Assembly (NCBI GenBank): GCA_009774145.1
Contig: VSND01000014.1
Span: 1 to 64,000, forward strand
Origin: Lachnospiraceae bacterium
GTDB taxonomy: Bacteria > Bacillota > Clostridia > Lachnospirales > Lachnospiraceae
Direction: 5' to 3'
Length of the DNA stretch: 64,000 nucleotides
Shown here: in pieces, positions 50,104-57,522 of the stretch
Layout: the number at the start of each line of letters is the position of its first letter
Numbering within the stretch: the stretch's first letter is position 1
Made by a program: the position numbers and the translations under genes
Notes under the pieces: generated by a model
Seen by the model: only the letters and a program-made list of their open reading frames with translations
Told to the model about the DNA's origin: nothing
The model's database searches: none

Positions 50104-50565
50104 TTAGGCTTTTCTATATTTTTTTGGAGTATACTTTTCTTTATTCTTTTTCTTTGCCATTTCCATACCGATTTGCATGGCAGACAGGATGGAATCTATT
50201 GCTTCCGGTGTTGCAGGGTCTCCTTCAAACATGAGTCCTTCTTGAGTTAGGAGCTGTTCTCTGGTGGAATCAAGTATTTTTTCTATGTCACGCTCATCTT
50301 TGCTGGTCAATGTTTTGCTATCTAAATAGTTTTGCCCAGCTGTTTCTGGGAGAATTGTAATTTTATCAGTTCGTCCTAAAAGATAATCGGTGTCTACATT
50401 AAAAAAATCAGCGATTTTTTCCAGAGTTTCAAAATCTGGCTCTCTTGCCCCTGTTTCATACATTCCAATAGTGCTTCTGGAAATACCAAGTTTTCTTGCC
50501 ATTTCAACTTGAGTTAATCCAGCAGAGGTTCTAAGTCGTTTAAATATACTTTCAAAATTTCCCAT
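50104..50565 (-). CDS. CI-like phage repressor
   Basis: This 153-residue protein has an N-terminal XRE helix-turn-helix (IFKRLRTSAGLTQVEMARKLGISRSTIGMYE) and an alpha-helical C-terminal half. No LexA-type peptidase domain is present, so RecA-stimulated self-cleavage is not expected; the ImmA-like protease is a possible alternative route of inactivation. It is the first gene of the leftward block. Its promoter overlaps an operator palindrome (50599-50615). ATG follows AAGGGAGGAG. Confidence 0.92.
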   Translation of the reverse strand: MGNFESIFKRLRTSAGLTQVEMARKLGISRSTIGMYETGAREPDFETLEKIADFFNVDTDYLLGRTDKITILPETAGQNYLDSKTLTSKDERDIEKILDSTREQLLTQEGLMFEGDPATPEAIDSILSAMQIGMEMAKKKNKEKYTPKKYRKA

Positions 50566-50714
50566 ATAGCTCCTCCCTTGTATTTATGAATATGATTTTA
50601 TCACATAATGTGATAAAAGTAAAGATAAAATGTCACAAAAGGTGGTTGACAAGATATGATTGATATGCTATATTCATATTAGTCACAAAACGTGACAGAA
50701 AGAAGGTGAAAATT
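50566..50714. promoter_or_regulatory. Divergent lysogeny/early control region with three operators
   Basis: Rightward promoter: TTGACA (50646-50651) and TATATT (50669-50674), 17-base spacer. Leftward promoter on the minus strand: TTTACT and TAAAAT, 17-base spacer, with operator O1 (TATCACATAATGTGATA, 50599-50615) lying in its spacer. Two more operators share TGTCACAAAA: O2 at 50631-50647, next to the rightward -35, and O3 (AGTCACAAAACGTGACA, 50681-50697), just after the -10. A genetic-switch layout. Confidence 0.85.
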
Positions 50715-50930
50715 TTGATTCCATATGGAAGAAGATTGGTAGAGTTAAGAAAAGAAAAAAGCCAATCCGAAGTTGCAAAAAGTATAGGAATAGCCACTTC
50801 TACGCTCGGAATGTACGAAACAGAGCAACGGATGCCAAGGGACTCTATAAAAATAGCACTTGCAGATTATTATGGTACAACAGTTCAAAAAATTTTTTTT
50901 ACGCCTGAATGTCACGAAAAAGGACAATAA
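50715..50930 (+). CDS. Cro-like XRE regulator
   Basis: This 71-residue protein is a single XRE helix-turn-helix (YGRRLVELRKEKSQSEVAKSIGIATSTLGMYETEQRMPRD). It is the first rightward gene after the divergent control region and probably plays the Cro role, repressing the lysogeny promoter. TTG at 50715 is preferred as the start because GAAGGTG lies 7 bases upstream; a GTG at 50706 overlaps that ribosome binding site. Confidence 0.85.
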   Translation: MIPYGRRLVELRKEKSQSEVAKSIGIATSTLGMYETEQRMPRDSIKIALADYYGTTVQKIFFTPECHEKGQ

Positions 50931-50951
50931 ATTATGATTTTAGGAGGGGAG

Positions 50952-51077
50952 GTGAGAAGGACGGGAAAGAAGAAAAAGAAAAAGGCTTCCAAGGCGGTGC
51001 GAACGCCTAAGAAACCTATTTCAATGAACATTTTTTTGGATGGAAAACCTATTTACCGTTCGGGAAGTCACGATTGA
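50952..51077 (+). CDS. Small basic prophage protein
   Basis: A 41-codon frame starting with GTG (or ATG at 50934) behind AGGAGGGG. It has a run of six lysines and arginines near the start (GKKKKKKASKAVRTPKKP) and ends RSGSHD. No family is known. Its last 29 bases overlap the end of the leftward gene at 51049. Similar ribosome-binding leaders precede the frames at 51351 and 52177. Confidence 0.45.
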   Translation: MRRTGKKKKKKASKAVRTPKKPISMNIFLDGKPIYRSGSHD

Positions 51078-51234
51078 GTGATTCAAGCATTTTGTTATAG
51101 CCGTTGATATATTCTTTGTAGATATCAAATTCAAAGTTTTTCCCATGTGATATGGATTCTTCTTTCTTGATATCAAAGATTGCTAAGCAGGAAGCAACGG
51201 CTAGATCATGTGCCCGTTTTTCATTGTCAGTCAT
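51049..51234 (-). CDS. Leftward small prophage protein, module 1
   Basis: This 61-residue protein (starts TDNEKRAHDLAVASCLAIFD) is helical and charged, with no known family. Its first helix recalls small host-takeover or DUF-type helical proteins, but nothing firm can be said. It runs against the rightward early block and has its own promoter at 51285-51313. ATG follows GAAAGGA. The upstream 54 residues of the open frame lie across the promoter and are not coding. Confidence 0.6.
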   Translation of the reverse strand: MTDNEKRAHDLAVASCLAIFDIKKEESISHGKNFEFDIYKEYINGYNKMLESLNRDFPNGK

Positions 51235-51284
51235 ATGGATTTTCCTTTCTTCTGTACTCGACTGCCGCAACAGCCTGTATGGAA

Positions 51285-51313
51285 AGTATATCACGGATGG
51301 GAAAAAATGGAAA
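51285..51313 (-). promoter_or_regulatory. Leftward promoter, module 1
   Basis: On the minus strand TTTCCA and TATACT are 17 bases apart, with TGA before the -10 (GTGATATACT). The plus strand shows two TGGRAA repeats 10 bp apart. Near-identical promoters lie at 52095 and 52604. Confidence 0.7.
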
Positions 51314-51350
51314 GCAGGTTTAACCGGAGAGTGAGAGGGGAGGTGAGAAG

Positions 51351-51536
51351 GTGCTGAAGAAAGCATGGGTGAAGGTAAAAAAAGAAGCATTATCAATTAT
51401 AACAATAATACTTCTTGTGGTTTACATTTTCATAAACTACAGAACATATGTCATTCAGCAGGAGCGTTATGAGATTGATCGCCAGGCATATGAGCTGGTG
51501 ATTCACATTGATGAGCTGGTTCATCAGATGGAGTAG
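51351..51536 (+). CDS. Small membrane-anchored prophage protein
   Basis: This 61-residue protein starts with GTG behind GGGGAGGTGAGAAG. A basic N-terminus is followed by one membrane helix (LSIITIILLVVYIFINY) and a charged helix. It resembles small phage inner-membrane proteins such as holin-like or spanin-like units in layout only. Its 3' half overlaps the end of the leftward gene at 51451. Confidence 0.5.
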   Translation: MLKKAWVKVKKEALSIITIILLVVYIFINYRTYVIQQERYEIDRQAYELVIHIDELVHQME

Positions 51537-52065
51537 ATTGCTCCATAGAACTGCAAATGTCAGTTAGGATCTTTAGTAACTGTTCTTGGTATTCCTGTTC
51601 TTGGTCCTGAATTATTTTTGATTCGATAGAACTTTGGTGATGGTAATAGGCATTTTGCCCCATTTGCAAAAGTCCAATAATAATTGGAATCAAAATGGAA
51701 ATGACAAATTGGATTGTTGGAGTTTTACTGTTTGGGGTTACAATAACAGGATTTTCTGCGGAGGATAGTTTACTCAAATTGTTTATTGAATTGCAGTTTT
51801 CTTCGGTGAGTTCAATGTGTTCACTTTGAAAATCAAATTCTTTAAGAAAATCAAAAGAATTTTGTGGTATACCTGCCTTTTCAGCCAGCAAGATCATGGA
51901 GTTGCTTATGGCAGATGAAAGAGCAGAGATTTCTATAAATTGATCAGAAAAACATATGGAGGATATAGAGCGAGAAAAAGCTGTTATAGCCTTGGATAAA
52001 TTATCAATAGATGCTTTGGTAATTTCAGATTGTATTGTGAAGATTGGAGTTTCAGTTTCAAGCAT
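51451..52065 (-). CDS. Leftward prophage membrane protein, module 2
   Basis: This 204-residue protein has a long helical, Ser/Glu-rich N-terminal part (about 1-115), one membrane helix (IQFVISILIPIIIGLLQMG, about residues 117-135) and a Gln/Glu-rich, then His/Pro-rich C-terminal tail. No family is recognised. ATG follows AAAGGAG, and its promoter (52095-52123) is of the same type as those of the two other leftward genes. It overlaps the rightward gene at 51351 tail to tail by 86 bases. Confidence 0.65.
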   Translation of the reverse strand: MLETETPIFTIQSEITKASIDNLSKAITAFSRSISSICFSDQFIEISALSSAISNSMILLAEKAGIPQNSFDFLKEFDFQSEHIELTEENCNSINNLSKLSSAENPVIVTPNSKTPTIQFVISILIPIIIGLLQMGQNAYYHHQSSIESKIIQDQEQEYQEQLLKILTDICSSMEQSTPSDEPAHQCESPAHMPGDQSHNAPAE

Positions 52066-52094
52066 AAAAATACTCCTTTAGGTTTAATGATAAA

Positions 52095-52123
52095 AGTATA
52101 TCACGAAAACAAATGGAAAACAA
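52095..52123 (-). promoter_or_regulatory. Leftward promoter, module 2
   Basis: Minus strand TTGTTT and TATACT, 17-base spacer, again with GTGATATACT. Two TGGAAA repeats 10 bp apart (52114 and 52124) overlap the -35. Confidence 0.7.
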
Positions 52124-52176
52124 TGGAAAATCTAAGTTTGGATTTGTCAATAGGAAATTTGGGGGAGGTGGGAAGG

Positions 52177-52350
52177 GTGTCTTTGGAATGGAGACTGAAG
52201 CAGCTGGAAAAAAGAGTCTCCGCTCTTGAAAAAGCAGGAGAAGAGCGGAGAAAAAAGGAAACTTTCAATCTTCAGATTTTTTCACAACACTTATATGAGG
52301 GTTTCCGTCATGCTCTAAAACTCCCAGATCAGAGAGGACCGTCGCCATGA
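52177..52350 (+). CDS. Small coiled-coil prophage protein
   Basis: This 57-residue frame starts with GTG behind GGGGGAGGTGGGAAG. It is a short coiled coil (LEWRLKQLEKRVSALEKAGE) with a polar tail. No family is recognised. A longer frame upstream exists but would cover the leftward promoter. It overlaps the end of the leftward gene at 52265 by 86 bases. Confidence 0.5.
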   Translation: MSLEWRLKQLEKRVSALEKAGEERRKKETFNLQIFSQHLYEGFRHALKLPDQRGPSP

Positions 52351-52555
52351 TAGATGTGGATATTTCAACGGCTACTGTAACTGCAGCTGTCGCTGCACAG
52401 CCTACCAATTTTGAAGTGTCAGTGTCCACATCCAAAGATTCTTTCATGGAAAAAGAGAGAATTTCTGAAATTCGATCAACTATGTAGGTTGAATTCTGAG
52501 CAAGGGCTTGTGATGAGACATCGTGTATAAAGTCTGACAGGTTAATATTTGCCAT
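52265..52555 (-). CDS. Leftward prophage protein, module 3
   Basis: This 96-residue protein begins ANINLSDFIHDVSSQALAQN and has an Ala/Val-rich segment (LVGCAATAAVTVAVEISTSIMATVL) that may be amphipathic or membrane-associated. No family is recognised. ATG at 52555 follows GAAAGGAG; a TTG 39 bases upstream is less likely. Its promoter at 52604-52632 matches those of modules 1 and 2. Confidence 0.6.
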   Translation of the reverse strand: MANINLSDFIHDVSSQALAQNSTYIVDRISEILSFSMKESLDVDTDTSKLVGCAATAAVTVAVEISTSIMATVLSDLGVLEHDGNPHISVVKKSED

Positions 52556-52603
52556 TTTCGACTTCTCCTTTCTTATTGCATGGTGCTGTAACACCTGTAT
52601 TTG

Positions 52604-52632
52604 AGCATATCACAGAATGGAAATATTTGGAA
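52604..52632 (-). promoter_or_regulatory. Leftward promoter, module 3
   Basis: Minus strand TTCCAA and TATGCT, 17-base spacer, with GTGATATGCT. The plus strand has TGGAAA at 52618, TGGAA at 52628 and TGGAAA at 52635. Confidence 0.65.
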
Positions 52633-52695
52633 TGTGGAAATAGTGTACAAGCAGAATCGCATATTCTGTATCAACAGAGAAAAGGCGGTGACCTT

Positions 52696-52854
52696 ATGAA
52701 GTATGAGTTTTACATAAACGGAGTCCGGCGGGATCGTCCGACGAAGGAAGAAGCTCAGATTCTTCTTGACAGGCTGATGGAAGGACTGGGCTATGAGAGA
52801 ATCAACAAGGATGAGGACAAGGGCAGCGATCAAAAAGAGATGGCTGTTGTGTAA
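52696..52854 (+). CDS. Small prophage protein
   Basis: This 52-residue protein (KYEFYINGVRRDRPTKEEAQ) has a short strand-turn-strand start and a helical middle and ends in acidic/Lys-rich sequence. It has no recognised family. ATG follows AAGGCGGTG. Upstream codons in the same frame lie over the module 3 promoter and are excluded. It begins the uninterrupted rightward early block. Confidence 0.6.
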   Translation: MKYEFYINGVRRDRPTKEEAQILLDRLMEGLGYERINKDEDKGSDQKEMAVV

Positions 52855-52876
52855 CTCAGGAAAGGAGTGATGACAA

Positions 52877-53002
52877 ATGATAAGTAGACTGATGTTGCTG
52901 ACAGGATTGTTCCTGATGTCGGCAGACAGCGTTCCGGTGGTTATTGTTGGTTTGCTTCTGCTTGGCGGAGTTGCTTACAGGGAAGGAGCATTTTACAAAT
53001 GA
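52877..53002 (+). CDS. Very small membrane protein
   Basis: A 41-residue frame behind AAAGGAGTG. It is almost entirely hydrophobic (LMLLTGLFLMSADSVPVVIV then GLLLLGGVAY), one or two membrane spans, ending in EGAFYK. Its stop overlaps the next start in an ATGA junction, which supports translation. Function unknown. Confidence 0.6.
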   Translation: MISRLMLLTGLFLMSADSVPVVIVGLLLLGGVAYREGAFYK

Positions 53003-53199
53003 AGCAGGCGAAAAGGCCAACGCTGGCACAGAAGAAAGTGATTTCCAGAAACAGACTGGACTGGAAGACCTGGAATGTTATCCGGGACAGTGCGGATGAT
53101 CTGGTGATCCAGAGCAAGAAGTCCGGTCAGATTCGGACAATAAAGAAGGTCCTGCCACCGACCAAAGCAGACAGGACCTACACCAATAGTGCGGTGTGA
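52999..53199 (+). CDS. DUF6906-like phage protein
   Basis: This 66-residue protein starts KQAKRPTLAQKKVISRN, then WNVIRDSADDLVIQSKKSGQ and IRTIKK. This matches my memory of the short DUF6906 phage family (KRPTRxQK start, WLVVK-type strand, TGxxRxI end); no function is known. It overlaps the small membrane gene upstream by four bases. Confidence 0.6.
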   Translation: MKQAKRPTLAQKKVISRNRLDWKTWNVIRDSADDLVIQSKKSGQIRTIKKVLPPTKADRTYTNSAV

Positions 53200-53211
53200 T
53201 TATATCACACC
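53193..53211. repeat. Perfect 19-base palindrome before the ATPase gene
   Basis: GGTGTGATTATATCACACC is a perfect inverted repeat around TAT. It spans the stop codon of the preceding gene and ends 19 bases before the ATPase start. It may be a small hairpin or a protein site; it shares TCACA/TGTGA with the repressor operators but with inverted arm order. Confidence 0.5.
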
Positions 53212-53229
53212 GGGAGAGGATATGTAAAT

Positions 53230-55233
53230 ATGAAAAAAATCAAATTGGGAAAACTGGTGATGCAGAACTTCAAAGGCTGCACTGATCGGACAGTTGAGTT
53301 TTCAGATCGGACCGTGATCTCCGGAGCAAATGAGACTGGGAAGACAACGATCATGGATGGATGGCTTTGGTTGTTATTTAATAAGAACAGTGTAGGTGAA
53401 ACGAAATTTGATATTCGTCCACATGACATTGATGGAAAAACTATTAACAATGTGGAGATTATGGTGGAAGGAACGTTGACCGTAGACGGAAAAGAGGTTG
53501 TGCTGAAAAAAGTTCAGAAACAGATCTGGCGGAAACGTCGCGGGACGGATGTAACGGAGCTTCAGGGGAACGAGAATCTGTTTGAAATCAACGGATATCC
53601 AAAGTCAGAGAAAGACTATAAAGAGTATATCTCTGATCTTCTGGAAGAAAAGATGTTCAAACTGATTACCAGTCCCCAGGCATTCACGACGCTTCCGTGG
53701 AAAGAGCAGAGGGAAGTTCTGATGTGTCTGGTGGATGATGTGTCAGATATTGCGATCGCAGAGTCAGACAGCCGGTTCGCAGAGCTGGTTCCGGAGCTGG
53801 AGCAGGCTTCTCCGGACGATATCCGGAAGAAATACACAAAGGCGCTGAATGCATGGAAGAAAAAACAGGTGGAAATTCCGGCCCGCATTGATGAAGTGTC
53901 CAAGCAGTTGGTTGACATTGACGTGGCTGAGCGGGAGCTTCATGCAAATTATCTTCGGGAACAGATCGCAGATGCGGAGCGCCAGTATGAGGACGCAGAT
54001 TCTGCTGTAAAGGAATTCGACGGGGTGAATGACAGGATTCTGGAAGTCAAAGGCGAGATGCGGATGATCTACGATGTGGCAGATCGGCAGCTGCAGGAGC
54101 AGGCGACCGAGATCCGGAATCGAAAAGATTCGGCGCATGAGGGCTTTCATGAGTCCAGACAGCAGATCAGGATGTGCGAGTTGGATATTGAACGCATACA
54201 GGCCGTTATTGAAAGAGAAGAAGCAGAAAAGAAGCACCTGCAGGATGAATGGAGAGCGGAGAAAGTAAAAGAATTTCCGGCATATGAGGAGCTTCCAGCG
54301 CTGGATGAGAATAGTCTTATCTGCCCGACCTGTGGACAGGCACTTCCGGAGAATCTGAGAAAGGAGAAGTTTGCCGATTATGAGGAGCGGAAGAAAAAGC
54401 ATCTGGCAGATTATGAGAGTGCCAAGGCAGCTTTTGAGGTATCCAGAAAAGAACGGCTTGCACAGATTACCGAAAAAGGAAATGCAACTGTAGCTGATAT
54501 TAAAAAATATCAGAAAGAAATGGAGCAGCTGAAGGCTGATCTGGAAAAGGCAAAAGCAAATTCCATCAGGTTCAATAAGATGGAATCGGGCGCCATATCT
54601 GAACTGGACAAGCTTCCGCTGAAACCGGATCTGTCTGATAACCAGGAATATGAAGCATTGCAGTTGGAACTGTCCAAACTGGAGGAGGGTATGAAGAACA
54701 TGAGCACCGGCGCAGACTATCGGAGCCAGCTTAGGATCAGGCTATCCGGTCTGAGGGAGGAATTATCGGCGATCGAAAAAGAGATTGCTTCTGCGGATAA
54801 TACGAAATTGGAAAATGCAATAGAGAAACTCCAGTTAAAACAAAGAGAGGTTGCACAAAAAGTTGCAGATCAGGAAAGAATGATAGATCTGTTGGAGGAG
54901 TTTATTCGTAGAAAAATGAATAAAATTTCAGTGAACATAAACGAAAAATTCAAGGTTTTGACTTGGACTCTTTTTGCAGATCAATATAATGGCGGAATGG
55001 TTCCTATGTGCGAATGCAGATACAAAGGAACACTTTATAGCGATCTGAACAATGGACATAAAATTGTAGCTGGGCTGGATATTATCTCTACTCTGGCTTC
55101 CCTGTATGGTGTGACGGCACCGGTATTTATTGACAATGCGGAAGCGCTGAATGATTTCAATATTCCCGATATGGACTGCCAGATGGTGCTGTTGAAGGTG
55201 TCGGATGATGCGGAATTGAAAGTGAGGGCGTAA
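53230..55233 (+). CDS. Rad50/SbcC-like AAA ATPase
   Basis: This 667-residue SMC-type ATPase has Walker A GANETGKTT near the N-terminus, coiled coils (about 200-550), a zinc-hook-like CPTCGQALP in the middle, and a C-terminal ATPase half with LNNGHKIVAGLDII in place of the usual signature and PVFIDNAEALNDF as Walker B. Phage ATPases of this form precede recT-type genes and probably process DNA ends for annealing. No partner nuclease of the SbcD type is adjacent, but an MBL hydrolase and an ERCC4 nuclease follow. Confidence 0.88.
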   Translation: MKKIKLGKLVMQNFKGCTDRTVEFSDRTVISGANETGKTTIMDGWLWLLFNKNSVGETKFDIRPHDIDGKTINNVEIMVEGTLTVDGKEVVLKKVQKQIWRKRRGTDVTELQGNENLFEINGYPKSEKDYKEYISDLLEEKMFKLITSPQAFTTLPWKEQREVLMCLVDDVSDIAIAESDSRFAELVPELEQASPDDIRKKYTKALNAWKKKQVEIPARIDEVSKQLVDIDVAERELHANYLREQIADAERQYEDADSAVKEFDGVNDRILEVKGEMRMIYDVADRQLQEQATEIRNRKDSAHEGFHESRQQIRMCELDIERIQAVIEREEAEKKHLQDEWRAEKVKEFPAYEELPALDENSLICPTCGQALPENLRKEKFADYEERKKKHLADYESAKAAFEVSRKERLAQITEKGNATVADIKKYQKEMEQLKADLEKAKANSIRFNKMESGAISELDKLPLKPDLSDNQEYEALQLELSKLEEGMKNMSTGADYRSQLRIRLSGLREELSAIEKEIASADNTKLENAIEKLQLKQREVAQKVADQERMIDLLEEFIRRKMNKISVNINEKFKVLTWTLFADQYNGGMVPMCECRYKGTLYSDLNNGHKIVAGLDIISTLASLYGVTAPVFIDNAEALNDFNIPDMDCQMVLLKVSDDAELKVRA

Positions 55234-55236
55234 GGA

Positions 55237-55461
55237 ATGGACATGAAATCGTTGGACAGGGCGAATGAAATCCGGAAAAGGCTGGACAAGTTGAAGATCA
55301 TGCGCAAGTGGCTGGAAGATAAAGAATGGAGTGCTTATCTGATTGGTTCTGGTGTCGGTTTTGATGGAGCAGTCGCTTTATCGCCTGACATGAGAACAGT
55401 GCTTCTTGGCATGTGTATTGGTGAAACAGCCAGATTACAGAAAGAATTTGATAATTTATAA
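55237..55461 (+). CDS. Small hypothetical prophage protein
   Basis: This 74-residue protein starts three bases after the ATPase stop codon. It is helical at the start (DRANEIRKRLDKLKIMRKWL) and ends GETARLQKEFDNL. Small helical proteins of this layout are common in phage early operons. No function can be given. Confidence 0.6.
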   Translation: MDMKSLDRANEIRKRLDKLKIMRKWLEDKEWSAYLIGSGVGFDGAVALSPDMRTVLLGMCIGETARLQKEFDNL

Positions 55462-55471
55462 GGAGGGTATC

Positions 55472-55690
55472 ATGAATTTTTTCAAAGTAAAGTTTTTAAA
55501 AAATGGACAGGCACAGGGCCGCTCCTACACCTACAAGAGAAGTCTGGAACTTGCTCCCGGCGATAAAGTGGAGCTTCCCGGCGGGAAACATGGAGTGGTG
55601 ATGGACGAGCCGGTGGACATGACATGGGTGGAAGCTTATGGTGAGGAGAATCTGAAGAAGATCGTGAGGAAAGTGGAGGTAGAAGTGTAA
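55472..55690 (+). CDS. Small hypothetical prophage protein
   Basis: This 72-residue protein is mainly beta (FFKVKFLKNGQAQGRSYTYK, then APGDKVELPGGKHGVVMDEP). The pattern suggests a small KOW- or SH3-like barrel. ATG follows AAGGAGGG. Its stop overlaps the recT start (TAATG). Function unknown. Confidence 0.6.
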   Translation: MNFFKVKFLKNGQAQGRSYTYKRSLELAPGDKVELPGGKHGVVMDEPVDMTWVEAYGEENLKKIVRKVEVEV

Positions 55691-56574
55691 TGGCAGCAGC
55701 TGGAAAGAAGAAAGAACTGGCCCAGCAGGGCAGACAGCAGGCGGAGCTGGTCATCAATAATTCCTTTATGGATGGACTTGTAACAACAATGCAGGGAAAG
55801 ATCAGTAATGGTTTGGTGATGCCCCCGGATTACAATATGCAGAATGCAATCATGTCCGCATATCTGACCCTGAAGCAGACGGTTGACAAGGACAAGCGTC
55901 CGGTTCTGGAGTTCTGCAATAAGGAGAGTATTGCCAATGCCGTTCTGGATATGGCGACGGCTGGGCTAGATGTATCGAAGGCCCAGGGATATTTCATCCC
56001 TTATGGCGGCAAACTGGTCTTCCAGAAATCCTATTTTGGCTGGCAGACGTTGGCGCGACGGTATGGGGCGGTCAAGTTTTCGGCCATGTGCATCTATGAT
56101 GGCGACGAATTTGACTATGATGTGATTGATGGTGAGATCGAGAATGTCCGGCATAAGCAGAAGTTTTCCAACATTGACAAAGATAAGATCGTCGGCGCTT
56201 ATGCAGTCGTCACATTTGAAGATAATTCCAAAAAAGCGGAAGTCATGACTATGACCGAGATCAGGCAGGCATGGAAACAGAATCAGCAGAACAAAGGTGA
56301 TGGAAATACGCATCGGAACTTCACAGGGAAAATGGCAAAAAAGACGGTACTTTCCAGTATCTGCAAGACGATTGCCAATACATATGGCAATTCTGCGATC
56401 AAGGAGCAGATTGACATGGAAGAAGAGATCGGGCCGGTAGATGTAGTGGCAGAGAGTGTGGCTTATGACATTGAGCAGGGAGCTAACAGCGTCGATTTTG
56501 AGCCGGAAGTTGTCGAGGGCGAAATTGTCGGCGAGGAACCGGCAGAGGAAGAGCCGGCGTTTATGCAGGAGTGA
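55690..56574 (+). CDS. recT: RecT-family single-strand annealing protein
   Basis: RecT anneals complementary single strands and promotes phage recombination. The 294-residue protein has the typical segments NAIMSAYLTLKQTV, ANAVLDMATAGLDVSKAQGY and FIPYGGKLVFQKSYFGWQTLARR, and an acidic C-terminal tail rich in Glu/Pro. It overlaps the gene before by one base. No RecE-type exonuclease is adjacent; the upstream ATPase and downstream nucleases may take that role. Confidence 0.96.
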   Translation: MAAAGKKKELAQQGRQQAELVINNSFMDGLVTTMQGKISNGLVMPPDYNMQNAIMSAYLTLKQTVDKDKRPVLEFCNKESIANAVLDMATAGLDVSKAQGYFIPYGGKLVFQKSYFGWQTLARRYGAVKFSAMCIYDGDEFDYDVIDGEIENVRHKQKFSNIDKDKIVGAYAVVTFEDNSKKAEVMTMTEIRQAWKQNQQNKGDGNTHRNFTGKMAKKTVLSSICKTIANTYGNSAIKEQIDMEEEIGPVDVVAESVAYDIEQGANSVDFEPEVVEGEIVGEEPAEEEPAFMQE

Positions 56575-56579
56575 CAGGT

Positions 56580-57275
56580 ATGAAATTTAGATGTCTTGGC
56601 TCCGGATCCTCCGGGAACTGTTACATACTTGAGAACGATTCCGAAGCTCTGGTTATTGAGGCCGGAATCCCGTTCATGGTGGGAAAGAAAGCCCTGGATT
56701 TCAATATCAGTAAGATCGTGGGAGTGGTTATCAGCCATTCCCACGGGGATCATGCCAAATATGCAGGCGAGTATGAAAAGGCCGGGATCCCGGTATTCAG
56801 ACCATATGAGTCGGAGATGGAGAGACAGGTCAGATCATATGGGGAATTTGTGATCAGGAGTTTTCCTTTGGTGCATGATGTCCCGTGTTATGGGTTTCTG
56901 ATCTGCCATCCGGAGACAGGAAAAGTGTTGTATGCCAGCGATACAGAGTATATCAAATATCGGTTCCGGAATCTGAATCACATACTGATTGAGTGCAATT
57001 ATTCCAAGGAACTGATTCCGGAAGATGCTGTGAATCGTTCTCATGTAATGACCGGGCATATGGAGTTGCAGACGACATTGGATTTCCTTCGGACGAATAA
57101 TAATCCGAACCTGCGAAGCGTCATATTGCTCCATATAAGCGCCAGAAACAGTGATCCGGATGAATTCGTGGCAGAGACTGGAAAAGTGGTTCAATGCCCG
57201 GTATGGGCATCGGAGAAGTGGCTGGAAGTTGATTTGCTGTTATCATCCGGAAAGGGGGATTTACATGGTATATGA
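56580..57275 (+). CDS. MBL-fold metallohydrolase
   Basis: This 231-residue protein has the metallo-beta-lactamase fold: GSGSSGNCYIL start, SHSHGDH metal site, ASDTEYIKY aspartate and LLHISARNSD histidine. It resembles YycJ/WalJ-type and phage MBL exonucleases that follow recT in many Clostridia phages. A nuclease partner for RecT is the best guess. ATG at 56580 follows AGGAG, seven bases after the recT stop. Confidence 0.88.
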   Translation: MKFRCLGSGSSGNCYILENDSEALVIEAGIPFMVGKKALDFNISKIVGVVISHSHGDHAKYAGEYEKAGIPVFRPYESEMERQVRSYGEFVIRSFPLVHDVPCYGFLICHPETGKVLYASDTEYIKYRFRNLNHILIECNYSKELIPEDAVNRSHVMTGHMELQTTLDFLRTNNNPNLRSVILLHISARNSDPDEFVAETGKVVQCPVWASEKWLEVDLLLSSGKGDLHGI

Positions 57276-57492
57276 AGTGGATGTTCCAAACATTGTGCGA
57301 ATTGAAAAGTATTATACACTGCGTGGAATTGTAGGTAGCGCTGGCGGCAAGAAGGTAATAAGAGAAAAAGAATTCTCGGTGCATCCAACCGTTGTTCAAA
57401 TTGCACAGTTTTTAAAAGACAGTAACGCAGATTTTGCGGCAGTTTCAGAAAACTACAGAATAGTTCAAGAATCTGATCTGCCGTTTGCGTAG
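57265..57492 (+). CDS. Small hypothetical prophage protein
   Basis: This 75-residue protein starts with ATG behind AAGGGGG and overlaps the MBL gene by 11 bases. It has alternating strands (EVDVPNIVRIEKYYTLRGIV) and a helix (TVVQIAQFLKDSNADF). No family is recognised. Confidence 0.6.
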   Translation: MVYEVDVPNIVRIEKYYTLRGIVGSAGGKKVIREKEFSVHPTVVQIAQFLKDSNADFAAVSENYRIVQESDLPFA

Positions 57493-57522
57493 GAATTAAA
57501 AAATCCAGAAGGAGTTGATTTT

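Noticed and set aside
52030..52176. Upstream extension of the small frame at 52177
   Set aside because: It would cover the leftward promoter of module 2 and lacks a ribosome binding site; the GTG at 52177 has a strong one.
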